A stretch of DNA of 64,000 nucleotides from positions 6,696,001 through 6,760,000 of the forward strand of contig NZ_CP121451.1 of the NCBI RefSeq assembly GCF_029689945.1. The letters run 5' to 3'. Below are positions 1 to 9,755 of this stretch, in pieces (positions within the stretch are counted from its first letter, which is position 1; each line of letters starts with the position of its first letter). Position numbers and translations under genes: made by a program. Below the pieces are notes generated by a model. That model searched no databases. It was not told the origin of the DNA and worked only from the letters and a program-made list of their open reading frames with translations. Origin of the DNA: Paenibacillus amylolyticus. GTDB taxonomy: Bacteria > Bacillota > Bacilli > Paenibacillales > Paenibacillaceae.

Positions 1-211
1 CTTTAAACTGATTGTGTTTACACATGATGGCCGCAAGTTTGAGATGATACTTAGCATGTTGGTGATACTCCATGATTGTAGTATGTATCATGTGGTAAGC
101 AGGAATATGTTTGGACCTAGGTTGTGTGGAGATATCATGGTCTTGCGAACGTGGGGTAAAATCTACTAGGTGATTACAATGTGCTTCGGTTATGGACCAA
201 TTTCTTGCCAT
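1..211 (-). CDS. Hypothetical protein, 3' end cut by window edge
   Basis: An open frame on the minus strand runs off the window start after about 70 codons (begins MARNWSITEAHCNH). I chose the ATG at 211 because GGAGGG lies 6 bases upstream; an ATG at 217 directly abuts that GGAGGG and is unlikely. The visible part is rich in His, Asn and Gln and has no signal peptide or membrane segment. I recognise no family. It is divergent from the XRE regulator at 353, so the 140 bases between them probably hold both promoters, and the regulator may control it. Confidence 0.5.
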   Translation of the reverse strand, partial: MARNWSITEAHCNHLVDFTPRSQDHDISTQPRSKHIPAYHMIHTTIMEYHQHAKYHLKLAAIMCKHNQFK

Positions 212-352
212 TGTCATCCCTCCAAAGAGTTAATACCAGTATTATACATTAAAATGATACATATAGTAATCAAATAAATTATTTGTATTCTTCGTTTGGT
301 GTTTACCTTAAGGAAACTTGTCTACACTTTTGAACATAGAGAGGTGAATACC

Positions 353-694
353 ATGAACGAGGACAGAGAAGTTTTGAAGCTGGTCGGAGCCAGAATTCGT
401 GCACTACGCAAAGAAAGAGGGTATTCACAGGAATCCCTCGGAGAAAAAGGTGGATTTCATTTTTCATACATAGGACAGATCGAACGTGGAGAAAAGAATG
501 TTTCTTTGGTGAACTTGGCAAAGATCGCTGAGTCACTTGATGTTAATTTGATTCAATTATTTGCTTATATAGAAGAAGAGTTTGAGGTAACTGAAGATGA
601 GAAACAAATCAAAGAAATTGTACAACTGCTAAGAGATTCTTCTCCTGATAATATTCGTGTTGCAAAAAATGTTATTAAAGGAGTATTGATGTGA
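353..694 (+). CDS. XRE-family transcriptional regulator, controller-protein-like
   Basis: This 113-residue protein has a Cro/C1 helix-turn-helix over about residues 8-65, with a recognition region around FHFSYIGQIERGEKNVSL. It is followed by a short acidic tail that may dimerise. The ATG at 353 has GAGAGGTG 7 bases upstream, so the longer upstream reading from 296 is not needed. The helix-turn-helix resembles controller (C) proteins of restriction-modification systems and SinR-like repressors. No methylase or restriction enzyme is adjacent; the nearest genes are a helicase gene and a short unknown divergent gene. A terminator-like hairpin follows the stop. The DNA-binding role is firm; the target is unknown. 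Confidence 0.85.
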   Translation: MNEDREVLKLVGARIRALRKERGYSQESLGEKGGFHFSYIGQIERGEKNVSLVNLAKIAESLDVNLIQLFAYIEEEFEVTEDEKQIKEIVQLLRDSSPDNIRVAKNVIKGVLM

Positions 695-699
695 AAACA

Positions 700-740
700 G
701 CAAACCCTATCCGTCCATTTATGGATTGATAGGGTTTCTC
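700..740 (+). terminator. Terminator after the XRE gene
   Basis: An inverted repeat AAACCCTATC ... GATAGGGTTT with a loop of about 14 bases sits directly after the regulator stop. The following TTTCTC is a weak T tract. The hairpin lies between convergent genes and may serve both strands. Confidence 0.55.
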
Positions 741-765
741 TACTTTGCACAGTCTATGGTGCACA

Positions 766-2625
766 TCATCTTGAATTTGCTCTGCTGCATAAATAATTCA
801 TCAATTCTTGATCCCGACAGTAAACATAACAACCTTTCATACCCCGAGACATCAAAATTTTATAAATATTTTTGACAAGTTTTGTTAGTTCCTCATTCTT
901 AAATTTAAGTCCTCGTTTTCCCATTCTATCTTTGTACTCATCATAATCTGAATAAAGTTCCTTTTTATCGGAATCATATTTTAGATCATTCCCTATAATT
1001 ACGCCTACATAATCAAACTCAAGACCTTGAGACGTATGAACACATCCAATCTGGTCTATACCACTCTCATGGATGGCCCAAGTGCTTGATATTGAACGAG
1101 CATTCCAAGGCATAGCAAAACGATGTTCTTCAATAATTACATCCGGAATTTCTCCGTTGCGATTGCCTTCTTTATCTGCTGTCCAATTCCAAGCAAAGCC
1201 TGCCAACATTCTAGCCTTATAACCTTGATCGTTTTTACTTTTGATTAGATCGTATACTTCGTTAGGTGTATCTACTAATTTAAATTCAAAAGAATCTTGA
1301 TCCCAACCATCGAAATTAGCGGTGGGACGAATCTGTAAAGCATCATCAACCCAATTCAAAAATCCTTCTGCTCCAGAACAACGGAACTGTGCTGCTAGTG
1401 AATATTCATGCACTTCCGAATTATATAGGGCAGCTAAACGTTTAATCTCGTCTATAGATCCTATATCTTCAGGACGAATACGTTGAAAATCATCTATGAA
1501 AAACACATTCACTTTAGATGCTTTTATGATATCCTCGATCTGATTCTCCCCAAGATATTGATATGCTCCTTTACCTTTTAAGCGATGTGCCTCATCCACA
1601 ACAAGTACGTCGTACATATCAGCTGGCTCTTTGTAAAACTGACTTGATCCCGTAAATAACATCTTTGTCCTAGTTTTGTTTCTAGCTTGTCGTTGAGTCA
1701 AGGTCTCTACCATAACCGTTCGGAATGAAGCATTCGGGGCAATGAATTTAACATTCAACTTATTTTTAAGTAATCCACCAAGGGCATTCATAGATATCAC
1801 TGATTTACCTGTTCCAGGTCCACCTTGCACAATGATTGTGCGTTTTACATCTGTTTGCTTGGCAAGGCTCATAATGGCCTCGTATGCAACCTTCTGCTCA
1901 TCAAGTAAAACAAAATTAGAGTTCCCTTGAAATAATCCATCGATATGATCGATTAGCTTCTTGGAAGGACGAATCTTACCGTTCTCAATTAAATAAAGTA
2001 AATTAACTCCATTTCCTTCACCTACATGCCTTTTCAGAAAATCTTGAAGTTTAGATGCATCATCAGCTAGAAACAAAGGAGCTTCACGGATGATATCCTG
2101 ATATTGATTTTATTGAAGGGGGTCCGGCTGTACTGTCCTGTAGTTATGTAGATATGCACATGAGTATCCGTTAATATCTTTGGAATATACGGCCTCATTC
2201 ATATCACTCAGATACTGTTTGTATGACCATGCTTGATATGAAGGATGCGGTGTCTCTCTTGTTCTACCTCCAATAAAGGCCCTTACAACATCCTCCCGAT
2301 CCATAGCCTCTACTGCATCCCATTGTTTTAACTCAACGATCACAAAGTTATCATTCTTTTGTTCATCCTGACCTGCAATGATAAAATCTATTCGTTTACT
2401 CGTAGAAGGAATGTTGTACTCAATTAATATCCCGCAGTCATCTGCTACCTTCGATTTACGAATAATTTTCTCCATAAACTGCATAGAGTTGTTCCAAGCT
2501 CGTACTTCCCCTTGATTGGGTCTTTTTCCCATCCCTTTAATAAATGCTTCTTCAATCTGAACTGTAATTTGGTTGTTATCAACTGATTCCCGGAAAGCTA
2601 ATGCGTTACTGCTGTAGATAATCAT
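766..2625 (-). pseudogene. DUF2075 (Schlafen group 3) nuclease-helicase, split by one in-frame TAA
   Basis: Two consecutive open frames (2110-2625 and 766-2076) are in the same reading frame, separated by a single TAA at 2110-2112. Together they give about 619 codons, a normal length for the family. The N-terminal part has a PD-(D/E)xK-like signature (RIDFIIAG then VIVELKQW). The C-terminal part has Walker A GGPGTGKS, Walker B VVDEAHR, DDFQRIR and a late SF1 motif TSQGLEFDYVGV. Family knowledge: PF09848 proteins are DNA/RNA helicase-like ATPases often found near defence genes. The stop falls between DPLQ and NQYQDIIREAPLF, where homologues read through. It may be a recent nonsense mutation or a sequencing error; re-initiation at a TTG near 2076 would give a helicase without its nuclease. 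Confidence 0.8.
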
Positions 2626-2665
2626 GATGCACCGCCTGAATTATATTAGTTTTTCAGTGTCTCTT

Positions 2666-3492
2666 TTAAATATAGTACTCTATTGAGTCTTCTTTGTTTT
2701 TTAGTATTTTTAAAAGATGTATTTTCTCAGAAAGTATCTTTGAACGTTCTTCTGTACGGAAGATTGTTGCGTCATGTATATACTCACTATTCCCAAGTAA
2801 AAAAAGCTCTTTATCAATAAGATGATAAATAAACCATTTCATGTCTTCATATTCTTGATCTAAAACGTAAAAACACTCATACTCGTACTTACTAAATTTT
2901 TCACGGAGTTGAGAGAATGTCATTATTATCAGTAATACAAACATTGAACTCGTAAATAATAATGAAAATAGAGTTAAAGTTAAATTAACTATTAATACTT
3001 CTGGTTTGTCTAAAGTAAGCTCTAAACTACCTTCTGCTATACTACTGGCAAGAAAACTTGGAAGCACAGAAAAAAACATAATATTTGTACCATAAGTATG
3101 ATTAATGAGAATTTAAAATTCTTCAATCTTGAAAACCTTTTATCAAAAAAGCTATTTTTTGTTAGGCTAATATATACAATAATAAAATATAAACAAGTTC
3201 CAATGATTGAGATAACGAGTGTAACATATTCGTTCATACCAAGATTAAAGTACAACAGTGTAAGGAAAACAGAAACAATGAAGCCTAATATCACATATAC
3301 AATGTAATTAGATATTTTTATCAAAGTCCTCTTTTCTTTTGATGAAATTAACCTTTCGATCTTGGATGAAGTTAACGAAGTTATTACCTGATTTTTCTTA
3401 AAAAAAGTCCACATAAAGCTAAGAATAGCAACAATCCCGCCCACTCCGCCTAATTTAGATAAAAATTGTCCATCCAAAATTCTATCCCACAT
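2666..3492 (-). CDS. Multi-pass membrane protein of unknown function, frameshifted at a T7 run
   Basis: Two overlapping frames (3037-3492 and 2666-3079) make one protein of about 275 residues if one T is added to the T7 run (plus-strand A7 at 3070-3076). The start ATG at 3492 has GGAGG 7 bases upstream, which rules out the ATG at 3510. The joined protein has about five hydrophobic segments (near residues 10-28, 58-83, 85-108, 128-150 and 160-185). A charged C-terminal tail of about 80 residues follows and is probably cytoplasmic. The run reads T TTT TTT in the upstream frame, so a -1 ribosomal slip would also join the frames. Composition is more AT-rich than the neighbours. No family recognised. 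Confidence 0.6.
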
Positions 3493-3529
3493 GACCTTGC
3501 CTCCATACATATTCTAATACCGCTAGTTT

Positions 3530-6500
3530 TCAAACAATACACTTATTCGCCACCGCCACCATCTTCGCAGGCATCTCTTCCCTTAACCGCCACACAAAGC
3601 TCATTGGTTTGTTCCCTTCATGACTCACATAATCGGCTTCGCCCAAGAAGACAAATGGAGACGTATAGCCATGCTCCTCCTTATACTCCCTTACGAACAG
3701 TACAATCCGGTTACCTGTCTCTTGATGATGAATATATCGCTGCGCGGTAGCCGTATGCTCCGACACCCTGCTCTGTGTCTGCCAGTGGAATAAACGCTCG
3801 TTGATCGCATAATCCTCATACAGCGTAGATGGTGAGAAATCTTTGTCCGATTTGTTCAATGTAATGAAGAAGATATCGGTCTGTTCATCGGCAAAATACT
3901 TCACGCCTTCACGGAAGGCGGGTGATTGCTGGGCATTCCAGTAGCCAAAGGCGGCAAGCACTTGGTCGATAGAGTACATACAGTGGATATCCAGTGGACA
4001 CGTGTACGGGAACGAATTGCTTTTATCCACAAATCGCAGATGAGCCAGATTATATTTGAAAATATCCACAAGCTCTGCTCGGAATGCTTCACAAGACAGC
4101 ACACGCTGTACACCCTCTTCGATGCTACTCAATCCTAGTTTCTCAGGCGCAGCCCGATGGAACGTGTAATAGAACATGATGAGCATGCGCTGTTCATCAG
4201 CGTTGGTCGGTTCTTTGCCTTTTTCAATAAAGTCGATCAAGAACGTCAGCCAACTTCGGGAGTTAATCGTCAGCACAGATGGCAGTCTGCGGATGTACTC
4301 ATCCTGCTCACTCTCAATTGGCTCTGTCAGTCCGGCCTCGGCTAACATACCCCGGAAATACCTTTTCCCCGTACGTCCTCCATACAATTCAACTAGTTTC
4401 ATCCCGTGATGCTCTACAAAATGAGCCAAGGTCAGCGGCAGTCCGGTGTCTTGCTGAAACGTTTGCAGCTTCTGGATCAACGCTCTGCGATTACGACTCA
4501 TCTGCTTGAGGTTGCGCATGACGTATTCCTTTGCTTGTTTTTCCAATTGAATGAACGTGCCACGAGGCAGGTTCGAGAAGCCGTTCTCAACGTAGTATGA
4601 GATGGAATGTTTGGTAGCGCCGATCAGAGCGCGGAATTTATCCTGGAACCTGTATTCCTGATGCGCTTGCCCGATGAAGTCGAGCACGGTCAGGCACTCT
4701 TTGCCCTCCGCCATCCGTAGTCCACGTCCCAACTGTTGCAGGAATACGGTCAGACTTTCGGTAGGACGCAGGAACAGAATAGTGTTCACCTCAGGGATAT
4801 CCACGCCCTCATTGTACAGATCCACCACAAAGATCATGCGCAGTTCCCCGTTCACCAGCTGTCCTTTCGCAGAATGACGTTCCTGTTCGCTCGACCCGCC
4901 ATGCAGTGCTATGGATGGAATGCCGGCTTCGTTAAATATTTTTGCCATATACATCGCATGATCCACCCCTACGCAGAACCCAAGCCCCTTCACATCGTCC
5001 AGATCTGTTACGTATTTGTTCAGACTTTGGATGATCTGGTTGGCACGGATTTTGTTATGGGTATAGAGCTTCTCCAGTTCGTTCAGATCGTAGCCTTTGC
5101 GCGACCACTTTACCTGGGATAGATCGACCGTATCGGTGACGCCAAAATACTGGAAAGGACTCAGTAGTTTCCGGTCAATGGCATCAGTGAGACGGATCTC
5201 GGCGGCAATCGTATGATCGAAGTAGGCGGTAATGTCTTTGCCATCCATCCGTTCTGGTGTTGCAGTGAGTCCTAGCAAAATCTTCGGTTCGTATTGGGAC
5301 AATAACTTCTGGTATGAAGGTGCAGCGGCATGGTGGAATTCATCCACAATGATGTAATCGTAATAGTCTGGGCTGGTGATCTCCGTCAGCTTCATAGCGT
5401 TAAGGCTCTGAATACTAACAAACAGGTGGTCCAGCGCCTCTGCTCGGTGATTCCCGACATGCAGCTCACCAAAGTTCATATCCTTCAGGATATACCGGAA
5501 CGTGTCCCGGCTTTGCTTCAAGATTTCTTCCCGATGGGCGACAAAAAGAAGCTTTGCTCCCGCATGGCTTGCCCGGAATCGCTTGTAGTCGAAGGCAGAG
5601 ATGACCGTTTTGCCTACGCCTGTGGCGGCGACGATCAGATTGCGGTTTCGTCCGTACAGCGCACGCTCGGCGTGCAGCTGCTCCAGCACTTCTTTTTGAT
5701 AATCGTAAGGCTGAATGTCGAGGTGGAAGTGGTTGGACTGATCTTTTTACGATTCAGAGCCGCCTTCAATTGTGCCTCATGGCCTTCATCCTCAGCCACA
5801 TACCGCGTAAATTCACGGTCATTCCAGTAACTCTCGAAAGTCGCTTCAATCTTGCGCAGCACATCAAGTGAATCCTTCTCCGTCACCTTGAGATTCCACT
5901 CCATACCACTGGTCAGCGCCGGGTTGGATAGATTGGAAGAGCCGACATAGGCGGTGGTGAATCCAGTATCACGGTGGAAAATGTACGTTTTGGCGTGCAG
6001 CCGAGTCACTTTGGTATCATACGAAATCTGGATCTCTGTGTTAGGTAATTTGCTAAGTTCAGTAATAGCCTTGAGGTCGGTTGCTTCCATATAGGTGGTC
6101 GTGATGATCCGCAGCTTCCCACCGCTCGCCGTGAATTGCTGAAGTTGTTCCAGAAGCAGGCGAAGCCCGCTGAATTTGATAAATGACACCAGCCAATCGA
6201 TCCGGTCGGCGGTCACGATCTCCTTTTGCAACTCCAATAACATACTCGGTTCAGACTTTGCACCTGTGAATAAAGAGCTTTGGGAGATCGGCGTATCTGG
6301 ACGAACGATTCTGGTATCCCTAACCGCACGAATGCTGTTCAGCTTGGAATACACATGGGTCAACACTTCCCCCTGTTCATCCAGTTGCAATTCGTTGTAC
6401 TCTTCTTCCCCCAGTGTGCCTTTGAGAGTAGCAATAATCTCATTACACGTTCGAATCTGTGCCAACACTGCTGTCTTATCTTCCGTCTGTTCCCGCACAA

Positions 6501-6665
6501 TCTTAAGCGCTCGCCGGGTCACTGCCGCCAAATACGTGGACAGCAATTTACGCGCTTCCTCTGCATCCAACTTCTCGGTCCCAATGTTATACACATCCGG
6601 TCCAGCTCCGAAATCTCCTGTCTGGTGATCGTGTTGATAAGTTGTTCATATATGCCTTGTTTCAT
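3530..6665 (-). CDS. PLD-nuclease / DEAD-box helicase / DUF3427 protein, two frameshifts
   Basis: A protein of about 1045 residues once two single-base losses are repaired: near 6597-6600 (GACCGG to GACCGGG) and in the T5 run at 5744-5748. Order of domains: an N-terminal segment beginning MKQGIYEQLIN, a phospholipase-D-like domain with one HKD-type motif (HAKTYIFHRD then GSSNLS), an SF2 helicase core (Walker A ATGVGKT, box II DEFH, box III TATPERMDG, box VI QQLGRGLR), and a C-terminal DUF3427 region. The start ATG at 6665 has GAGGT about 6 bases upstream. A single HKD suggests a dimeric nuclease. Such proteins resemble restriction-type or phage-defence effectors, but the substrate is not known. 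Confidence 0.85.
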
Positions 6666-6792
6666 GAATGTACCTCGTGAGGGTGTAGGATAGTTGTGGA
6701 TCGTTCTCTATGTATATGGTGAGCTAAAAATTGCTTCTTCTATATTATCGACCAATTGGTGGAAGATTTCATTAGTTGTTTGATTTCATAGG

Positions 6793-6831
6793 AAAAAGCA
6801 CCTCTACTTTTGGTTTGGTAGAAGTGCTTTT
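6793..6831 (-). terminator. Terminator after the orphan immunity-like gene
   Basis: The hairpin GCACTTCTAC / GTAGAGGTGC is followed by TTTTT on the minus strand. It closely resembles the hairpin at 7424-7463, in both stem and loop. Confidence 0.8.
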
Positions 6832-6912
6832 CTATGAATACGGTTATGCGAAATATTAACCTAATGATCTACAGATTATTAAATATCAATCGGATCTTTC
6901 TCAACAAATTTT

Positions 6913-7356
6913 TCATACCAATTGTTTAATGGAAAATGTGAGACTTGTATAATCTCTAGAGAGAGTGGTTTGATGGTATAAGAGCCCCCGTTCAAAAAGT
7001 ATAATTAACGGTTCATATATGTCTAGATACTGGCTGATGCTCGGAATATTCTCTGCGTACTTCGCCAACTGTAGATAGTATTCGAATATTCTTTTCACAT
7101 ATGAGTTTTGATTCAAATACGCAACAGCCTCCGAACTGCAATAAGCTGAAATATCTAATTCCTCTTCTTGATCTCCTAGCAGTTTCGCCACATTAGTAAA
7201 TGCAGGTGGCATAGGCTTCAGCTGCTCCGCTTTATAAAATTGAGCCATTCTTCTGAGAAATTCATATCCGAGTTTAGTATCCTCCTCAGAGATAACAGTA
7301 CCTACTAAGGCCCAATTTATATTATTTAGTTTGGATACTGCATTTTCCAATAACAT
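6913..7356 (-). CDS. Putative second (orphan) immunity protein
   Basis: A 147-residue soluble, acidic protein with no signal peptide or membrane segment. The ATG at 7356 has GAGGTG 7 bases upstream. I do not recognise the family. It lies directly downstream of a toxin-immunity pair on the same strand and has its own terminator, nearly identical to the one that follows the first immunity gene. That layout is typical of the row of spare immunity genes left downstream of polymorphic toxin loci when toxin tips are exchanged. The immunity role is inferred from position only. Confidence 0.55.
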   Translation of the reverse strand: MLLENAVSKLNNINWALVGTVISEEDTKLGYEFLRRMAQFYKAEQLKPMPPAFTNVAKLLGDQEEELDISAYCSSEAVAYLNQNSYVKRIFEYYLQLAKYAENIPSISQYLDIYEPLIILFERGLLYHQTTLSRDYTSLTFSIKQLV

Positions 7357-7423
7357 TCTGTTTCACCTCAACATTTAGTATTCAATCTTATTATCGTAGT
7401 ACTTGCTAGTATCCTTTTTTCAT

Positions 7424-7463
7424 AAAAATGCACCTCTACGTTTGGTCTGGTAGAAGTGCATTT
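7424..7463 (-). terminator. Terminator after the cognate immunity gene
   Basis: The hairpin TGCACTTCTAC / GTAGAGGTGCA is followed by TTTTTATG on the minus strand, about 40 bases after the immunity stop. It is a near copy of the hairpin at 6793-6831. Confidence 0.8.
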
Positions 7464-7498
7464 AAGTAGTATCATTATTTTGTCTACCTACTGTTTCT

Positions 7499-7972
7499 TT
7501 AGCTTGGTAGCTCCTTTTCAATATAAGGATGGTCAAGTAGTAGAAGAAGCTTTGAAGTTAGATATTTAGTTTGATATTCATCCAACCGATTATTGACCGT
7601 CAACAGACCATTCTCCATTCTAAGCAGTTGTGTAGAACCATCTTCTAGGAACAAAAGATTACCCTCAGTATGTTTTATAAGCTTACTAAAAATTCTGAAC
7701 ATATGCTCTATACCTTCAGTAAAAGTACTACCAAACAATTGAGTTCTAATGCATACATTCACATCTAAGTTATAATGCTGTTGAACAAAAGTGATATCAG
7801 AAATATCCTCAATTTCAAGATGCAACGTAAAAAATCTACTGCCAATAACTATTTCCTCTTCATTACTTTGGAAAGAAGCTTTTTCAATAACCGATTCAGT
7901 AACATATTGCTCTATCAGTTTCCCCAAAGAATTACGATCGAGCTTACTTTTTAAAAATAATTCATAGTCCAT
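7499..7972 (-). CDS. Immunity protein of the CdiA-type toxin
   Basis: A 157-residue soluble acidic protein starting 3 bases after the toxin stop. Its ribosome-binding site (GAGGAGG) overlaps the last codons of the toxin, so the two are translationally coupled. I do not recognise a named domain; the fold looks like an alpha/beta protein with a long central sheet region. By position and coupling it should be the cytoplasmic inhibitor of the tRNase tip encoded upstream. The assignment as immunity is inferred from the operon, not from a sequence motif. Confidence 0.7.
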   Translation of the reverse strand: MDYELFLKSKLDRNSLGKLIEQYVTESVIEKASFQSNEEEIVIGSRFFTLHLEIEDISDITFVQQHYNLDVNVCIRTQLFGSTFTEGIEHMFRIFSKLIKHTEGNLLFLEDGSTQLLRMENGLLTVNNRLDEYQTKYLTSKLLLLLDHPYIEKELPS

Positions 7973-7975
7973 CTA

Positions 7976-9133
7976 TTAATCCTCCTCAAACACCCGTGTT
8001 ATGTTGCCGTCCTTAACGAATAAAATCTCTTTCAGATTTTTCAAATCTCCGGTTGGATTTGCTTTTCTGATAATTCCTTGACTAAGTTCACTAACTTTTT
8101 CAGTGGGAAATTCATCTAGGTTAACAACGATTCTTTCCGCTTGCGTTTTAGTTTTCGTTGCTATGTTTCGAAGAATATTATCTACGTTTGCATCTTCCTT
8201 GGGCGAATAACAGTCAAAAACCTTACCTTGAATTAAAAAGTCAGGATTAGAAGTTGCCTTGATTCCATAACCATTTCCGCCATTTATTTCGTCTAACATT
8301 TTGATTTCATAACCTTGTTCAGCTAAGAAGTCAGCAGTTTCATTTTGTTTCTTTATCCCGTGGGAATCACCTACTCCATAATTTCCAGTTGGTTTACTTC
8401 CCTTTGGTAAGGTAGGCTCAGTCATATCTCTATCACCGGTCCCCTTATTCGATTCCTTCTTACCTCCACCCGACCCACCCAGATCGGTATGCTTATCATC
8501 CATCGAACGAAATGCTTTGCCAAACAAAACATACGCCAGGGCCTGTCCTGTCATTGCGCCACCGTAATATCCTGCTCCACTCTCATCAATCTGCTTCTTC
8601 TGGTCTTCTACAAATTGCTCTATATCTGACCTCGCGGTCCCAGTTCCCCAGGCAGTATCCCATGCAAACTTAATACCACGCCCAACGTCTACAACTTTGC
8701 CCACGGTCATCGCATATGCGACACTGCCTATTGTACTGAACGGGTTATTGAAGAAAGCTTCTACTGTTTGGCCCATTCCCGTTATTGTTTCTCCTATGGA
8801 TTTATCAAGCAGCCCTACAGCGAAATTCCGCTTTAGTTCCTCTGGAATGTATAGCGCAACCTCGCCTGAGCCATCCGTTGTTCTGAAGTTCCTCGCGATA
8901 AACGTAAACTCATTCTGGATCTTGTCCAACAGTCCGAGTGTAGTGGGGAACACTTCTTTTGCCTGCATAAAATCCCAGAAGAAACGCTCTCCAGTCACAC
9001 CAGACCAATCGGATTGCAGCAGGTAAATCGACTTCTCCAGCTCCCTGACCATTCGCTCCAGTTCCTGTTTCTTCTGCTGGACCAATCGAGCTTTCTCGTC
9101 CAACACATCGGGATGTACCTGAATACGTTGCAT
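7976..9133 (-). CDS. LXG/WXG-type polymorphic toxin with CdiA-like tRNase C-terminus
   Basis: About 385 residues. Residues 1-90 form a WXG100-like helical hairpin with a central DWSG turn, the targeting domain of type VII secreted toxins. Residues about 100-220 are a pre-toxin linker containing YYGGAMTGQALAYVLFG. A Gly/Ser-rich hinge (GGSGGGKK) leads to a C-terminal domain with NPDFLIQG, FDCYSPKE and a Gln/Lys helix (KTKTQAERIVVNL), the pattern of the CdiA C-terminal tRNA nuclease family (PF18451 type). I chose the ATG at 9133 (GGGTGAAG upstream) over 9160. It would be secreted and kill sibling cells lacking the immunity gene just downstream. Family call good; substrate inferred. Confidence 0.85.
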   Translation of the reverse strand: MQRIQVHPDVLDEKARLVQQKKQELERMVRELEKSIYLLQSDWSGVTGERFFWDFMQAKEVFPTTLGLLDKIQNEFTFIARNFRTTDGSGEVALYIPEELKRNFAVGLLDKSIGETITGMGQTVEAFFNNPFSTIGSVAYAMTVGKVVDVGRGIKFAWDTAWGTGTARSDIEQFVEDQKKQIDESGAGYYGGAMTGQALAYVLFGKAFRSMDDKHTDLGGSGGGKKESNKGTGDRDMTEPTLPKGSKPTGNYGVGDSHGIKKQNETADFLAEQGYEIKMLDEINGGNGYGIKATSNPDFLIQGKVFDCYSPKEDANVDNILRNIATKTKTQAERIVVNLDEFPTEKVSELSQGIIRKANPTGDLKNLKEILFVKDGNITRVFEED

Positions 9134-9327
9134 CCTATCTTCACCCGCCAACCTGACCATAGTTTATATACCTAAATTTTAACAAGTGAGAGTGAGGATT
9201 GGAATCAAACGGAAGAATCATTTCCCCAGATGTTATCCGGTAGTTGGGCAACATCCTTGGGTAACCATTTTTGCACATTAATGCATGAATCAATACCGTT
9301 ATGTCGACGGGAGTCTTGTACAAAAAG

Positions 9328-9355
9328 AACGACCTCTATCTCAGATAGAAGTCGC
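9328..9355 (-). terminator. Terminator after the short DUF4183 gene
   Basis: The hairpin GACTTCTATC TGA GATAGAGGTC is followed by GTTCTTTTT on the minus strand, about 35 bases after the DUF4183 stop. Confidence 0.8.
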
Positions 9356-9388
9356 ACAAGATAACGATACAGCATCATTACATCTTCA

Positions 9389-9673
9389 TTAAGACACTAC
9401 AAATTGTACGACAATTGGATTCCCATCATTCAATGCATCTCCACCGGGAATTGTAATTGTAGTCGTCGTAGCCGAGGACGTATCTGCTGTTTGCATAAGG
9501 CCATTAATATAAAGATTGTAGTAGTTGTAGGTGCCTGGGAATGCGGTTGCAGCTACACCCGCGTCGTTTGTAAAGGCAGTCGCAGCTATCGCAAACGTCG
9601 CTCCAGTCCCGGTTCCATCACCAATGGTTGCAGCAAATCTCAAACTGTTCTGAAATGGTGTCACGAGTGGCAT
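9389..9673 (-). CDS. Short DUF4183-domain protein
   Basis: A protein of 94 residues made up almost wholly of a DUF4183-type domain: a Thr/Ala-rich beta region, then YNLYINGLMQ and a PGGDALNDGNPIVVQF ending. The ATG at 9673 has TAGGAGG 8 bases upstream and is preferred to the GTG at 9682. DUF4183 domains occur at the C-termini of spore-surface and exosporium collagen-like proteins in Bacillales. The gene directly upstream on the same strand is such a protein ending in the same domain. It is therefore probably a spore or cell-surface structural protein. No signal peptide is visible. Confidence 0.75.
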   Translation of the reverse strand: MPLVTPFQNSLRFAATIGDGTGTGATFAIAATAFTNDAGVAATAFPGTYNYYNLYINGLMQTADTSSATTTTITIPGGDALNDGNPIVVQFVVS

Positions 9674-9755
9674 GTTTCTCACCTCCTACCTAACATAGTA
9701 TATGTGGTAGATTCGAGCGCAGTGAGGGCAAAGGAACCGGTAGACAAAACCAATT

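Noticed and set aside
9141..9323. 60-codon minus-strand frame upstream of the toxin
   Set aside because: It begins at a TTG inside the T run of the preceding terminator, without a ribosome site, and overlaps nothing recognisable.
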